A stretch of DNA of 64,000 nucleotides, taken from Borrelia sp. P9F1. Lineage in GTDB: Bacteria; Spirochaetota; Spirochaetia; Borreliales; Borreliaceae. The notes under the pieces are model-generated. The model was not told the DNA's origin, ran no database searches, and was given only the letters and a program-made list of their open reading frames with translations. The DNA is taken from assembly GCF_030436115.1 (NCBI RefSeq), contig NZ_CP129407.1, forward strand, positions 528,502 to 592,501. The letters are read 5' to 3'. Of the stretch, positions 1 to 9,115 are shown piece after piece (position 1 is the stretch's first letter; each line of letters opens with the position of its first letter). The position numbers were made by a program, and so were the translations under genes.

Positions 1-198
1 CAGATTGAGGGGAAGATAGAGGAGAGGAGTAATTTTGTAGAAGAGATGATATTGAATAAGTATAGGGAGCTTGAGGGGAAGTACAATGAGAAGCAGGAGC
101 AGATTGAGGGGAAGATAGAGGAGAGGAGTAATTTTGTAGAAGAGATGATATTGAGTAAGTACAGGGAGCTTGAGGGGAAATATATTAATATGCATCGT
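1..198 (+). repeat. 99-bp (33-residue) in-frame tandem repeat
   Basis: Two direct copies, 1-99 and 100-198, share a near-identical first ~80 bases, with the second diverging at its 3' end. The 33-residue unit equals three hendecads, so copy-number change keeps frame and coiled-coil register. More copies probably lie upstream of the window. Confidence 0.85.
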
Positions 199-2595
199 GA
201 TATGGAGGGCAGATTAAATTCACTTATCTCTGATTTGGGTGAAGAACTTGCCCATTCAAATACAAGAATGACCGGAGAAATTAGGGAACAATTAAAAAAT
301 CTTGGAGAACTTAAATTAAGTTTAAGTAATATTGAAAAAGATGTTGTTAAACTTAAAGAAGATTCTTATCAAAACGTTTCATCACGACTAAAGCTCATTG
401 AAGAAGATTTTTTTGAGGACTTAAAGAATAGAAGTGAGCATTTAAAAACTTCTTTGGAAAGCTTTGTTGAATTGTCGGATCAGAGGATTGGGAATTTAGA
501 AAGAGATATAGTTAAGAGCTTGGAAGATAAATCGGTCCTTATGAGTAGTTATAAGGTCGAGTTGCAGCAGGAACTTACACGTAGTAAGGAAAATTTTTAC
601 TCAGAATTTAGTAGAGAATTTGATATTAGAAAGAGAGAAGCAGAAAATAGAATGGCTGATATAGAAATAAATACTGCTAGTCGTATGGATAAATTTATTG
701 AGTTAATAGATAATCGTCAAAATAATGTTGATTCTTGGTTTTTAAGGGTTAAAGATGAGATGAAGAAATGGCAAGAGAGTACTTATAAAACACTTGAAGA
801 GAAGACAAATATTGCAGAAAGAAGTGTAAAAAGGATTGAAAATGATATTTCTGTTATTGAAAATACCGTAAGGGCAATTAAGGATAGTGTTGAGCAAAGA
901 GCAGAAGAAATTTTTAGTAATTTGCAAGAAGATATTAGGAAGTTTAACGATAGTTCTAGCCTTAACTTGAAGAATATTACTGATGAATTTAAGGATAGGG
1001 TTTTAAATATTGAGAAAACTATTGATTCTAGAGTTGAATCTTTAGATGAGAAGATCAATTTGTACATTGACGAGGTTAGGGCTCAGATAGAGGAGAGAGT
1101 TTTAAATCAACAAAAAGATGTTGATGCTAGGATAGGAGAGACTAACCAAAAATTGGAAGAGGAATTTAGTTTAATAGTTTCAAGACTTGAGAGTGAGAAG
1201 CGGGAAATTGTAGACAAATTTTTAGATAATAAAGACAAGTTTGAATCTCAAGTGAATGTTATGAGAGATGATGTTTTAGAGATTTCTGAAAAACTAAATA
1301 CATACAGGACTGATATCGAGAGAACAATTCGGGAGAGTTATGATTCTTTTACTGTTTCTATAAGAGAGGAGTATATTTCGTTTGAAAACGAAATTAGGAG
1401 TGGTTTTAGTTATTCAGAAGAAGAAATTAGAGCTTTAAGAGATAGATTAAGTAGTCGGGTTAATCAGATTGAAGTTGAGCTTAAGGATACATATGGGGCT
1501 CTGTTTAAAGAGATGAATGAAAATGCTTCACAACTTAAGTTGAAGATTTTGAATTGTGACAGCGAGCTCGATCGTTTTGTCGATGAAGTTAGAAATGATT
1601 TGATTTTGTATAAGGCTGATTTAAGAGAAGAAATTGAAAGTCGGTACTCTTCCATAAGTGTTCAAGTTGAAAAATACAAGGAATTTGAAGCTGAGTTGGA
1701 AAGAAATAATGATGTACTGAGAGAAGCTTATTCTTTCAAGGATAAATTGGAAAATTTATGGGGTATTTTAACGGATGATATGAAGCTTGCTCAAAACTAC
1801 AAGAAAGATTTTGAAAAAATTAACAAAGAAATTAAAAATATTCAAAGTCAATCATCAAATATTGTTGATGTGTTTAATGATTTAAAGGAGCAACAAACAG
1901 ACCTTCAGGGCATTAAGAAGGATTTTGATCAATTTCTTGAGTTTTATGCTTCTTTTAAGGATAGATATAAGAGGTTTACAGAAACTTATGATGAGATGCA
2001 AATTTACAAAACTAAGCTTAAGGAAATTAGGGAAGAGCAGAATAATATCCTTGATAATTATGATAGGATCAGTAACAAAGAGAGCATACTAAAATCTACC
2101 GTAGAATCTGTTGATAAGAATTTTGACTTAATAATTGAAATAGAGAATAGAATGCAGACTTTAGTTAAAGAGAGTTCAGAATTTCAGGAAAGCATTGGTG
2201 AATTAAGGGTAATTATAGCGGAGTTAATGGTAAATAAGAATTTAGCACAAGAAGCGCTTGGTAGTACTCAAACTCTTGCAGAAATGCTAGCTGAGATTGA
2301 GAGCAAGTTAGAGCATACTAGGAACATAAGAGAGAGAGTTGCAAAATCTGAAACTAGACTAGAGAATTTAAATATAGCTGCGGAAGAGAGAATAAAAACT
2401 CTTGGAATTCTTGTAAAGACGGAGTCTAAGTATAAGGATAATGTGGGGCTTAATAATGAAACCGTTAGAGATTCTGTTATTAAACTTATGAGGCAAGGTT
2501 GGAGTGCTTCGGAAATTTCGAGAGCCACTAAATTATCCGTTGGAGAGGTGGAACTTATTTTGGAACTTGGAATTAGTAGTAAAAACGAAGATTAA
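1..2595 (+). CDS. Giant coiled-coil protein, C-terminal part (5' truncated by window)
   Basis: The reading frame is open from base 1, so the gene begins upstream of the window. About 864 residues are visible. Almost all are charged, Glu/Lys/Arg-rich heptad or hendecad sequence with hardly any Gly or Pro, which means one very long coiled coil. The visible start carries a 33-residue tandem repeat (see the repeat entry). The last ~35 residues differ: a compact helix-turn-helix-like segment containing RQGWSASEISRATKLSVGEV, resembling the C-terminal tail of DUF6115-type proteins. Position corresponds, as I recall, to the ~2100-residue BB0512-type protein of Lyme Borrelia. No membrane segment is visible in this part. 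A structural, cytoskeleton-like or scaffold role is inference only. pheS follows after 12 bases, probably in the same transcript. Confidence 0.85.
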   Translation, partial: QIEGKIEERSNFVEEMILNKYRELEGKYNEKQEQIEGKIEERSNFVEEMILSKYRELEGKYINMHRDMEGRLNSLISDLGEELAHSNTRMTGEIREQLKNLGELKLSLSNIEKDVVKLKEDSYQNVSSRLKLIEEDFFEDLKNRSEHLKTSLESFVELSDQRIGNLERDIVKSLEDKSVLMSSYKVELQQELTRSKENFYSEFSREFDIRKREAENRMADIEINTASRMDKFIELIDNRQNNVDSWFLRVKDEMKKWQESTYKTLEEKTNIAERSVKRIENDISVIENTVRAIKDSVEQRAEEIFSNLQEDIRKFNDSSSLNLKNITDEFKDRVLNIEKTIDSRVESLDEKINLYIDEVRAQIEERVLNQQKDVDARIGETNQKLEEEFSLIVSRLESEKREIVDKFLDNKDKFESQVNVMRDDVLEISEKLNTYRTDIERTIRESYDSFTVSIREEYISFENEIRSGFSYSEEEIRALRDRLSSRVNQIEVELKDTYGALFKEMNENASQLKLKILNCDSELDRFVDEVRNDLILYKADLREEIESRYSSISVQVEKYKEFEAELERNNDVLREAYSFKDKLENLWGILTDDMKLAQNYKKDFEKINKEIKNIQSQSSNIVDVFNDLKEQQTDLQGIKKDFDQFLEFYASFKDRYKRFTETYDEMQIYKTKLKEIREEQNNILDNYDRISNKESILKSTVESVDKNFDLIIEIENRMQTLVKESSEFQESIGELRVIIAELMVNKNLAQEALGSTQTLAEMLAEIESKLEHTRNIRERVAKSETRLENLNIAAEERIKTLGILVKTESKYKDNVGLNNETVRDSVIKLMRQGWSASEISRATKLSVGEVELILELGISSKNED

Positions 2596-2607
2596 AGGGA
2601 TGGTTTT

Positions 2608-4164
2608 GTGGACAATAGACTGGAAATGATAGTAAAAACATTGCATCCTCTTGAGGTAGAAGTGATTCTTCGGTACAGAGAGGGTGATAAAATTTCTGCG
2701 TTCAGTCTTTCTGAGGATTTATCGTATAATGAGGGGCAATCAAATAAGGTAATTGAATGGCTTTCTTGTAAGGGTATTATTAGTGAAATTTTTAGAAAGG
2801 TTAATGTGTTTTATCATTTAACTGAAAAAGGACTTGATGCCTTAAAAAATGGTTTGGTTGAAGAGAAGATAATCAAGCTTGTATCCAGTAAGAGGGTTTT
2901 AGTTACCGACTTGGCGGGAGAGTTGGGTGTTGATGTTAAAGATATTGGCAAGGCGTTTGGAAATTTAATTAAAGAAGATGTGATATCTTTGGGCCTAAAT
3001 AAAGAAATTATTGTTAAGGATTTAGAAAAGCCTGCTAGTTATAAAATAGTTAAAAGACTTCTTTTAAGAGCTCAAGAAGGCGATATATTAGAAGATGCTT
3101 TATCGGGAGATGAGTTACTTGCTATTTCTAGCGTGTCTAGGCGGAAAGGTGCTAGTGATATCTTATTTAAGGTCAAAGAAAGGGTGGACTTAGGATTCGA
3201 GTTTACTAGGTTTGGATTGGAAGTAAGATCTGAGTATGTAACTCGTGAGCTTCCAACAGATCAGACAGATCAGATTGTAAAATTAACACCAGAGATTTTG
3301 AAAAAGGGGTCCTATTTAGGTAAAAAATTTAGAGCATATGATATTCATGTTTTGTCAAACAAGACTTTCATTGGGCGTGCAAATCCTTATTCTGAGTATA
3401 TTGCTAGGGTTAAGGATAAACTCGTGGGCCTTGGATTTGAAGAGTTTGATGGGCCACTGGTAGAGTCAGAATTTTTTAACAATGATGCTCTTTTTATGCC
3501 TCAATTTCATCCTGCTCGTGATGTAAGGGATGTTTATTATATTAAAGAACCAAATGCTTTAGACTCCCTACCGGAGTCCTTGTTCTTTAATGTTAAATCT
3601 GTTCATGAGAATGGGTTTAGAACAGGCTCGAGGGGGTGGAGATATAATTTTGACGAGAGTATTTCAAAGAAGTTAGTATTAAGAACTCAGGGTACAGTTT
3701 TATCAGCGAAGCAATTAATGAGTGCAAAAAACCCTGGCAAATATTTTGGAATTGTTAGGTGTTTTAGGTACGATCAAGTCGATGCTACTCATGGGGCTGA
3801 TTTTTATCAAACAGAGGGGATAGTTATTGGAGATGATGTTAACATTAAGACCTTACTTGGGCTTCTTGAGATTTTTGCTAGGGAACTTGCTGGGGCTACT
3901 GAGGTTAGGTATGTACCTGCTTATTTTCCATTTACAGAGCCTTCGATTGAAGTACATGTGAAACATCCTGTTCTTGGGTGGTTTGAGTTGGGCGGTAGCG
4001 GGATGTTTAGACCAGAGGTTACAAAACCATTTGGAGTTGAGGTGCCCGTTGTTGCTTGGGGTATTGGTATTGACAGAATGGCTCTAATGCATTTGGGACT
4101 AAATGATTTGAGGGAACTCTTTACTCATGATATTGGGGATGTTGTTTTAAGACGAGGAAGATAA
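2608..4164 (+). CDS. pheS: Phenylalanine-tRNA ligase alpha subunit (archaeal type)
   Basis: Charges tRNA-Phe with phenylalanine, as an alpha2-beta2 enzyme with PheT. The protein has 518 residues, versus about 330-350 in most bacteria. The extra N-terminal ~200 residues hold winged-helix-like segments, as in archaeal and eukaryotic PheRS alpha. The class II catalytic core starts near residue 240. Its motif 2 region includes VLRTQGTVLSAKQLM and CFRYDQVDATH, and motif 3 is seen in GGSGMFRPEV and WGIGIDRMAL. The GTG start at 2608 is preceded by an AAGGGATGG ribosome site. pheT begins on the base after the stop codon, so the subunits are co-translated. Spirochaetes are known for this archaeal-type PheRS. 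Confidence 0.97.
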   Translation: MDNRLEMIVKTLHPLEVEVILRYREGDKISAFSLSEDLSYNEGQSNKVIEWLSCKGIISEIFRKVNVFYHLTEKGLDALKNGLVEEKIIKLVSSKRVLVTDLAGELGVDVKDIGKAFGNLIKEDVISLGLNKEIIVKDLEKPASYKIVKRLLLRAQEGDILEDALSGDELLAISSVSRRKGASDILFKVKERVDLGFEFTRFGLEVRSEYVTRELPTDQTDQIVKLTPEILKKGSYLGKKFRAYDIHVLSNKTFIGRANPYSEYIARVKDKLVGLGFEEFDGPLVESEFFNNDALFMPQFHPARDVRDVYYIKEPNALDSLPESLFFNVKSVHENGFRTGSRGWRYNFDESISKKLVLRTQGTVLSAKQLMSAKNPGKYFGIVRCFRYDQVDATHGADFYQTEGIVIGDDVNIKTLLGLLEIFARELAGATEVRYVPAYFPFTEPSIEVHVKHPVLGWFELGGSGMFRPEVTKPFGVEVPVVAWGIGIDRMALMHLGLNDLRELFTHDIGDVVLRRGR

Positions 4165-5901
4165 ATGCCAAAGGTTGAAGTTGATAAGAGTATTTTATGG
4201 GCAAAAATAGGAAAGGATTTAACGGAGCATGAACTTGCGTCTGTGCTTGAGATAGCCAAGGCTGAAATTGATGAGTTTGATTCAGGAAATGATAAGATGA
4301 AAATTGAATTTAATGACACAAATAGGCCGGATTTGTGGTCGTCTGTAGGGCTTGCACGTCAAATTAAAGCATATCTTTTTGAGAGTTTGCCTTCTTTTAA
4401 ATTTTTCTCTAAGGCTGGTGCTTTGAAAAAGCCTTATGGTGAGATTGAAGTTTCTACTGAAATGATGTCTGGTATTAGGCCTTTTGTTTTTGGCTTTTTA
4501 GCAAAGGGGTTAGTTGGGGATGATAAGATACTTGATACTTTAATTCAGCTGCAGGAAAAACTTTGTCAGAATTATGGACAAAAACGTAGAAGGGTTGCAA
4601 TGGGAATGTATTCGGCAGAACTTATTGAATTTCCAATAAACTATGTTGGATGTAGCAGTGAACATAAATTTATACCATTGGGTATGAAAACTGAGATGTC
4701 TATTGAGGAGATCAATGAAAGGCACCCCAAAGGAATAGAATATTCTTCAATTCTTAAAGATTGTAATAGGTACCCCTTGCTGGTAGATAGTAAGGGTAAA
4801 GTTCTCTCTTATCCGCCAATAATTAATTCTTGTGATATTGGAGCTTTAAAGGTGGGTGATACTGATTTATTCATTGAGGTTACAGGGTCTAATCTTGAGG
4901 CTGCTCTATTATGCCTGTCGATTGTTTCTTGTGATTTGTATGATATGGGCTTCAGTATTTTACCAGTAAAGACAGTTTTCCCCAGTAATACTTTATTAGG
5001 GAAAGAAATAATTTGTCCTTATTATTTCCAAGATAAGGTTGAGGTTAGTGTTGATAATGTTAATAGAATGCTTGGAAGCAAATTAACCGCAAGTGATATG
5101 TGTCTTGATCTGAAAAAATTGGGGGTGTCTGCATTTACTTATTGTAATAAGGAGAGTGATCTTGGGAATTTAGATAAGATATATATCAATCCCCCCGTTT
5201 ACAGAAATGACTTTCTTCATGAAGTGGATGCTATTGAAGAGATAATGATAGCAAGAGGGCTGTCTAGTTTTAAACCAGAGCTTCCTAGAAGCTTTACCGT
5301 AGGGAGGCTCACTCAGATAGAAGAATTGTCAAGAAGGGTTAAATCTTTAATGGTTGGAATGGGATTTCAGGAAATGATTTATAATTATCTAGGGTCTAGG
5401 AAAGATCTCGTTGAAAAGGCATTCATGGAAGAAGACTGTTTTCTCAGCATTGCTAATCCGATGACAGAGAATTATGAGTATATTAGAGCCTCTATAATAC
5501 CTGATTTACTTAAGTCTGAAAGTATTAGTTCTAATTTTCCTTATCCGCATAAAATTTTTGAAATTGGTAAAGTGGTTTTAAGGGAATCAAATAGACCTGA
5601 GGGTACCGCTACTTATGATAATTTGGGGTTTTTGATGGCGGATAAAGCTCTTACATTTAATGAAATTAGCTCTTTGGTTGCATCTCTCTTTTATTACTTA
5701 AATATTGAATTTAAGCTTGGAGAATCGAAGGCAAGGCTCTATATAGTTGGCAGAGGAGCTGATATCTTTGTAGATGGCTTTTGTGTAGGCAATTTCGGTG
5801 AAGTATCGCCCTATGTGTTAAGTAACTTCGGGATTATTGTTCCGTGTTCTGTCTTAGAAATTAATCTTAACAATCTTTTAAAAGCGACTCGGATATCTTA
5901 A
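4165..5901 (+). CDS. pheT: Phenylalanine-tRNA ligase beta subunit (archaeal type)
   Basis: Non-catalytic beta subunit of PheRS; it carries the B3/B4 editing region and the B5 domain that contacts the alpha subunit. At 578 residues it matches the short archaeal/eukaryotic type rather than the ~800-residue bacterial type, and it lacks the N-terminal tRNA-binding EMAP-like and C-terminal anticodon-binding (FDX-ACB) domains. The N terminus reads MPKVEVDKSILWAKIG, as in archaeal forms, and FNDTNRPDLWSSVGLARQIK is a family landmark. A B5-like segment with INPPVYRNDFLHEVDAIEE lies near residues 330-360. The gene is directly abutted to pheS. A new transcription unit may begin after its stop, because 70 bases separate it from trxB. 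Confidence 0.96.
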   Translation: MPKVEVDKSILWAKIGKDLTEHELASVLEIAKAEIDEFDSGNDKMKIEFNDTNRPDLWSSVGLARQIKAYLFESLPSFKFFSKAGALKKPYGEIEVSTEMMSGIRPFVFGFLAKGLVGDDKILDTLIQLQEKLCQNYGQKRRRVAMGMYSAELIEFPINYVGCSSEHKFIPLGMKTEMSIEEINERHPKGIEYSSILKDCNRYPLLVDSKGKVLSYPPIINSCDIGALKVGDTDLFIEVTGSNLEAALLCLSIVSCDLYDMGFSILPVKTVFPSNTLLGKEIICPYYFQDKVEVSVDNVNRMLGSKLTASDMCLDLKKLGVSAFTYCNKESDLGNLDKIYINPPVYRNDFLHEVDAIEEIMIARGLSSFKPELPRSFTVGRLTQIEELSRRVKSLMVGMGFQEMIYNYLGSRKDLVEKAFMEEDCFLSIANPMTENYEYIRASIIPDLLKSESISSNFPYPHKIFEIGKVVLRESNRPEGTATYDNLGFLMADKALTFNEISSLVASLFYYLNIEFKLGESKARLYIVGRGADIFVDGFCVGNFGEVSPYVLSNFGIIVPCSVLEINLNNLLKATRIS

Positions 5902-5972
5902 TAATACATGTAAGGAAGTTCTGTTAAAGAGTTGTTAGTGGCATATTGAAAAGTACAAGGGGTAAGAGGTTT

Positions 5973-6953
5973 ATGTTAAAGTTTGAATCGATTGAGATCA
6001 AGAATCGAGATTTTAAAAAGAATTCAAGGACAGAGGTGGATTCTGTTGAAGACGTAGTAATTGTTGGTTCAGGCCCGGCTGGGCTTACAGCTGGGATTTA
6101 CTCTGTTATGGGAGGATATAAAACGGTTGTTTTGGAGGGCCCTGAACCTGGAGGACAGCTTACAACAACAACAGAGGTGTATAATTATCCAGGGTTTAAA
6201 AATGGTGTAGATGGAAGAGAATTGATGTTGAATATGAAAGAGCAGGTGGTTAATTTAGGGGCTACTACTTACCCTGAAACTGTAAGATCTATAGAAAAGA
6301 GAGATAATATTTTCTATCTCTTATCTGATAATTATATTTATAAAAGTAGGGCTGTTGTTATTGCAGTAGGATCGGCACCTAGAAAGCTTGACAATCTTAA
6401 GAATTCAGACTTATTTTGGAACAGGGGTGTTTCTGTTTGTGCAATTTGTGATGGACATCTTTTTAAAGGCAAAGATGTGGCGGTAATTGGGGGAGGCGAT
6501 ACGGCAATTACAGAGGCTATTTATTTGAGTAAATTAGCGGCAAGCGTGTATGTTATTGTGAGGAAAGACTATTTAAGGGCTGTTGCTATGCTAAGGGAAA
6601 ATGTTGTAAAGCTATCTAATGTTGAAATTTTATATAATTGTGAAGCTATAGAGGTTGGCGGAAAAGATTCTGTATCTAGAGTGAAAGTTTTAAATAATAA
6701 AGATAATTCTACTTTTCAATTAAGTGTAGACGCGTTATTTATGGCCATTGGGTACAGGCCGAACACAGAGTTTTTGAAAGGATTTTTAGAACTCGATGAG
6801 GATGGGTATATCGTGACGCAAAATTGTGTTAAAACAAGTGTAGAGGGTGTATTTTCCTGTGGGGATGTTAGTAATAAGCTTTATGCTCAGGCTGTCACGG
6901 CAGCTGCTGAAGGATTTATGGCTTCGGTTGAACTTGGGAAATTTTTAGGTTAA
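5973..6953 (+). CDS. trxB: Thioredoxin reductase
   Basis: FAD- and NADPH-dependent flavoprotein that reduces thioredoxin; probably central to thiol balance here because no glutathione system is visible. It has 326 residues, the normal low-molecular-weight type. Domains: FAD-binding GSGPAGLTAGIY near the N terminus, the redox-active pair in VCAICDG, the NADPH-binding GGGDTAITEAIYL, and the C-terminal FAD contact VFSCGDV. The active site is CAIC rather than the more common CATC. An ATG at 5973 preceded by AAGAGG was chosen over an in-frame TTG at 5946, which has no convincing ribosome site. The thiol peroxidase at 11.8 kb is a possible indirect client through thioredoxin (inference). Confidence 0.96.
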   Translation: MLKFESIEIKNRDFKKNSRTEVDSVEDVVIVGSGPAGLTAGIYSVMGGYKTVVLEGPEPGGQLTTTTEVYNYPGFKNGVDGRELMLNMKEQVVNLGATTYPETVRSIEKRDNIFYLLSDNYIYKSRAVVIAVGSAPRKLDNLKNSDLFWNRGVSVCAICDGHLFKGKDVAVIGGGDTAITEAIYLSKLAASVYVIVRKDYLRAVAMLRENVVKLSNVEILYNCEAIEVGGKDSVSRVKVLNNKDNSTFQLSVDALFMAIGYRPNTEFLKGFLELDEDGYIVTQNCVKTSVEGVFSCGDVSNKLYAQAVTAAAEGFMASVELGKFLG

Positions 6954-7278
6954 TTCTTTAACTTTGTTTTTGATAATGTGGTTATCATACGAGTTACAAT
7001 GGTATTTTGAATCTTTTCTGATGTTTCTTTTATTTTGACAGGTTTAAATAGCCCGATTTTTATTTAGAATTTTGTGTTTTGTCTCTGTGCTGGACATGAA
7101 CTTACTTAAGGAGAAACTTAGATCTCGTAAATTAATTCCTTATATATTTTATTTTGTTGGTTTTATTTTTACTTTTAGAGCCATGCCGACCCTTTTAATA
7201 GGTTTTTGTTTGCAAAGTCTTAGTCATTTTTGAGTTTAAGCTCTACTTTGTATGGTGTTGTTGTCTTTCCTATATGTT
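6954..7278. other. Intergenic stretch between convergent trxB and rlmB, with one small possible ORF
   Basis: This 325-base region separates convergent genes. I see no strong hairpin with a T-run and no RNA gene. It holds one small reading frame, 7096-7233 on the plus strand (ATG, 45 codons), coding for a peptide with a hydrophobic stretch around IPYIFYFVGFIFTF. The frame is open upstream to 7048, and AAGGAG occurs inside the ORF rather than before the ATG. I would not annotate it as a gene without conservation evidence. Confidence 0.3.
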
Positions 7279-8013
7279 TTAAAGTAAGTTAAGTTGTCTT
7301 TTGATTTCAAATATTAAAATCCCTGCTGAAACAGAGACATTTAATGAGTCTATTTTACCATTGGTTGGAATTTTTACTAAAAAGTCAGAATTTTCTTTCG
7401 TAAGCTTATGTATTCCCTTCCCCTCATTTCCCATAATTAATGCAACTCTAGTATCATTTATTTTAATTTTGTTTATTTCTTTTCCCTTTGTGTCGCTTGC
7501 ATATATCCAAAAACCGTTTTCTTTTAAAAATTTTATTGCATTGTTTACGTTTGGAACCGTTACTTTATTAACATATTGACTTGCACCAGAGCTGGTACGT
7601 AGGATGGTTGAGCTGTTTTGAGCACTGCGTCTCTGACTAGTAATCACAAGATCGATGCTAAACTGTTCTGCTGTTCTAAGGATTGCGCCAAAGTTTTGAG
7701 GATCCTCGATTCCATCCAGTATTAAGACAAATATATGACTTTTTTGCTCAAATTCTTTTAAAAATTCCTCCAAACTTTTATTGCTAGCGTTTATATTTTG
7801 AAATTTTAAGTCCTGCAATCTTAATGCAAACCCCCTGTGGTTGCTATTTCCAATTACCCTAGTAAGATCATCAACTTTGATTACTTTTATGTTGTATTTC
7901 CTGGCTAATTCTTCAATATCTCTGCTTTTCGGGCTTGCCTTTGAAACGTATAACTCACATCCCTTGTTGTTTTTTATGCTTTCAATAATTGAATTAGCAT
8001 GTGTGATATACAT
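7279..8013 (-). CDS. rlmB: TrmH/SpoU-family RNA ribose 2'-O-methyltransferase (RlmB-like)
   Basis: SAM-dependent SPOUT methyltransferase; RlmB methylates the ribose of a guanosine in the 23S rRNA peptidyl-transferase region. The length of 244 residues is typical. An N-terminal L30e-like substrate-binding domain occupies residues ~1-75. The SPOUT core carries the three family motifs: LDGIEDPQNFGAILRTAEQF (motif 1), ALIMGNEGKGI (motif 2) and IDSLNVSVSAGILIFEI (motif 3). It is the last gene of the leftward grpE-dnaK-dnaJ cluster, one base after dnaJ, so heat-shock-linked expression is likely. Substrate assignment within the TrmH family is inference from the N-terminal domain and gene length. Confidence 0.88.
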   Translation of the reverse strand: MYITHANSIIESIKNNKGCELYVSKASPKSRDIEELARKYNIKVIKVDDLTRVIGNSNHRGFALRLQDLKFQNINASNKSLEEFLKEFEQKSHIFVLILDGIEDPQNFGAILRTAEQFSIDLVITSQRRSAQNSSTILRTSSGASQYVNKVTVPNVNNAIKFLKENGFWIYASDTKGKEINKIKINDTRVALIMGNEGKGIHKLTKENSDFLVKIPTNGKIDSLNVSVSAGILIFEIKRQLNLL

Positions 8014-8014
8014 A

Positions 8015-9115
8015 TTAAATTTTATCTAAGTCTACTGCATCGCTATCTTTGATTTCTCGACTTAAAGTCGCCAGTAAATTAATGGCATTTTGACTTAGAT
8101 TCCTAGGCATTTTTATTTTAGTAATCAAAATAAGATTTCCGAACTTTTCTGTCTGTAATATTGGCATACCTTCGTTCTTAATAATGATTTGTTCATCATT
8201 CTCTATCCCCCTCGGAACTTTAATTGTGATTTTTTTCTCGGATATTGTTTTTATTTTGATTTCCTTACCAAGAGCTGACTGAGTAAAGCTTATTGGTAGT
8301 GCCGCATATAGATCCCTTCCGTTTCTTTTAAAGATTTTATGGGATTTTATTGAAATTCTCACATAAAGATCACCATATTTTTTATTGTCAGGGTTTACGC
8401 TTCCTTTTTCTCTCATTTTGATTTGTTGTGAATCATCAATCCCCGGTGGAATATTGAGTTCAATTGTTTCCTGACTTGTAAAACTTCCCCTTCCTTTACA
8501 TGGCTTGCACGGATTTGATATTACTTTTCCGTTTCCATGACATTTCGGGCATGTTGTTGTTACCCTAAAAACCCCTCCTCCTTGCATTACTCGCCCGCTG
8601 CCATTACACATGTTACATATAGAAGGATTTGTTCCTTTCTCAGATTTTTTCCCCAAGCAGGACTCACATAGTTTTTCCCTTGTGATATTGATATTATTTT
8701 TGTACCCGAAATAAGCATCTTCAAGCGATATTTCTATTTGATACGAAACGTCCTTGCCCTTCATGCTCTGGCTGTGTCTTCCTTGTCCACGTCCTCCAGT
8801 GAAGAATGAATCAAAAATATCTCCAAAATCTTCAAAAATATCTGAGAATCCACTAAATCCACCGGAAAACCCACTAAACCCAGACCCTCCACCTTCAAAA
8901 GCTGTGTGTCCAAACCTATCATATTGAGCACGCTTATTGTCATCCCCCAAAACTTCATAAGCTTCTGTAGCTTCTTTAAAGAGAGTTTCGGCCTCTTTAT
9001 TGCCCTGACTCTTGTCAGGATGATATTTGATTGCTATTTTTCTATATGCTTTCTTGATTTCATCTTTTGAGGCCCCTTTTGAGAGCCCCAAAATTTCGTA
9101 ATAATCTTTTTTCAC
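8015..9115 (-). CDS. dnaJ: Chaperone DnaJ (Hsp40)
   Basis: Co-chaperone that delivers unfolded clients to DnaK and stimulates its ATPase. 366 residues, full length. The J domain is residues 1-70 with the HPD motif (KYHPDKSQG), followed by a Gly/Phe-rich linker of SGFSGFSGG type, then a Cys-rich zinc domain with four CxxC pairs: CESC, CNMC, CPKC and CKPC. The first repeat is CESCLGKK rather than CxxCxGxG; the other three are canonical. The C-terminal substrate-binding beta domain follows. The GTG start overlaps the dnaK TGA stop as GTGA, so the two are translationally coupled. Confidence 0.97.
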   Translation of the reverse strand: MKKDYYEILGLSKGASKDEIKKAYRKIAIKYHPDKSQGNKEAETLFKEATEAYEVLGDDNKRAQYDRFGHTAFEGGGSGFSGFSGGFSGFSDIFEDFGDIFDSFFTGGRGQGRHSQSMKGKDVSYQIEISLEDAYFGYKNNINITREKLCESCLGKKSEKGTNPSICNMCNGSGRVMQGGGVFRVTTTCPKCHGNGKVISNPCKPCKGRGSFTSQETIELNIPPGIDDSQQIKMREKGSVNPDNKKYGDLYVRISIKSHKIFKRNGRDLYAALPISFTQSALGKEIKIKTISEKKITIKVPRGIENDEQIIIKNEGMPILQTEKFGNLILITKIKMPRNLSQNAINLLATLSREIKDSDAVDLDKI

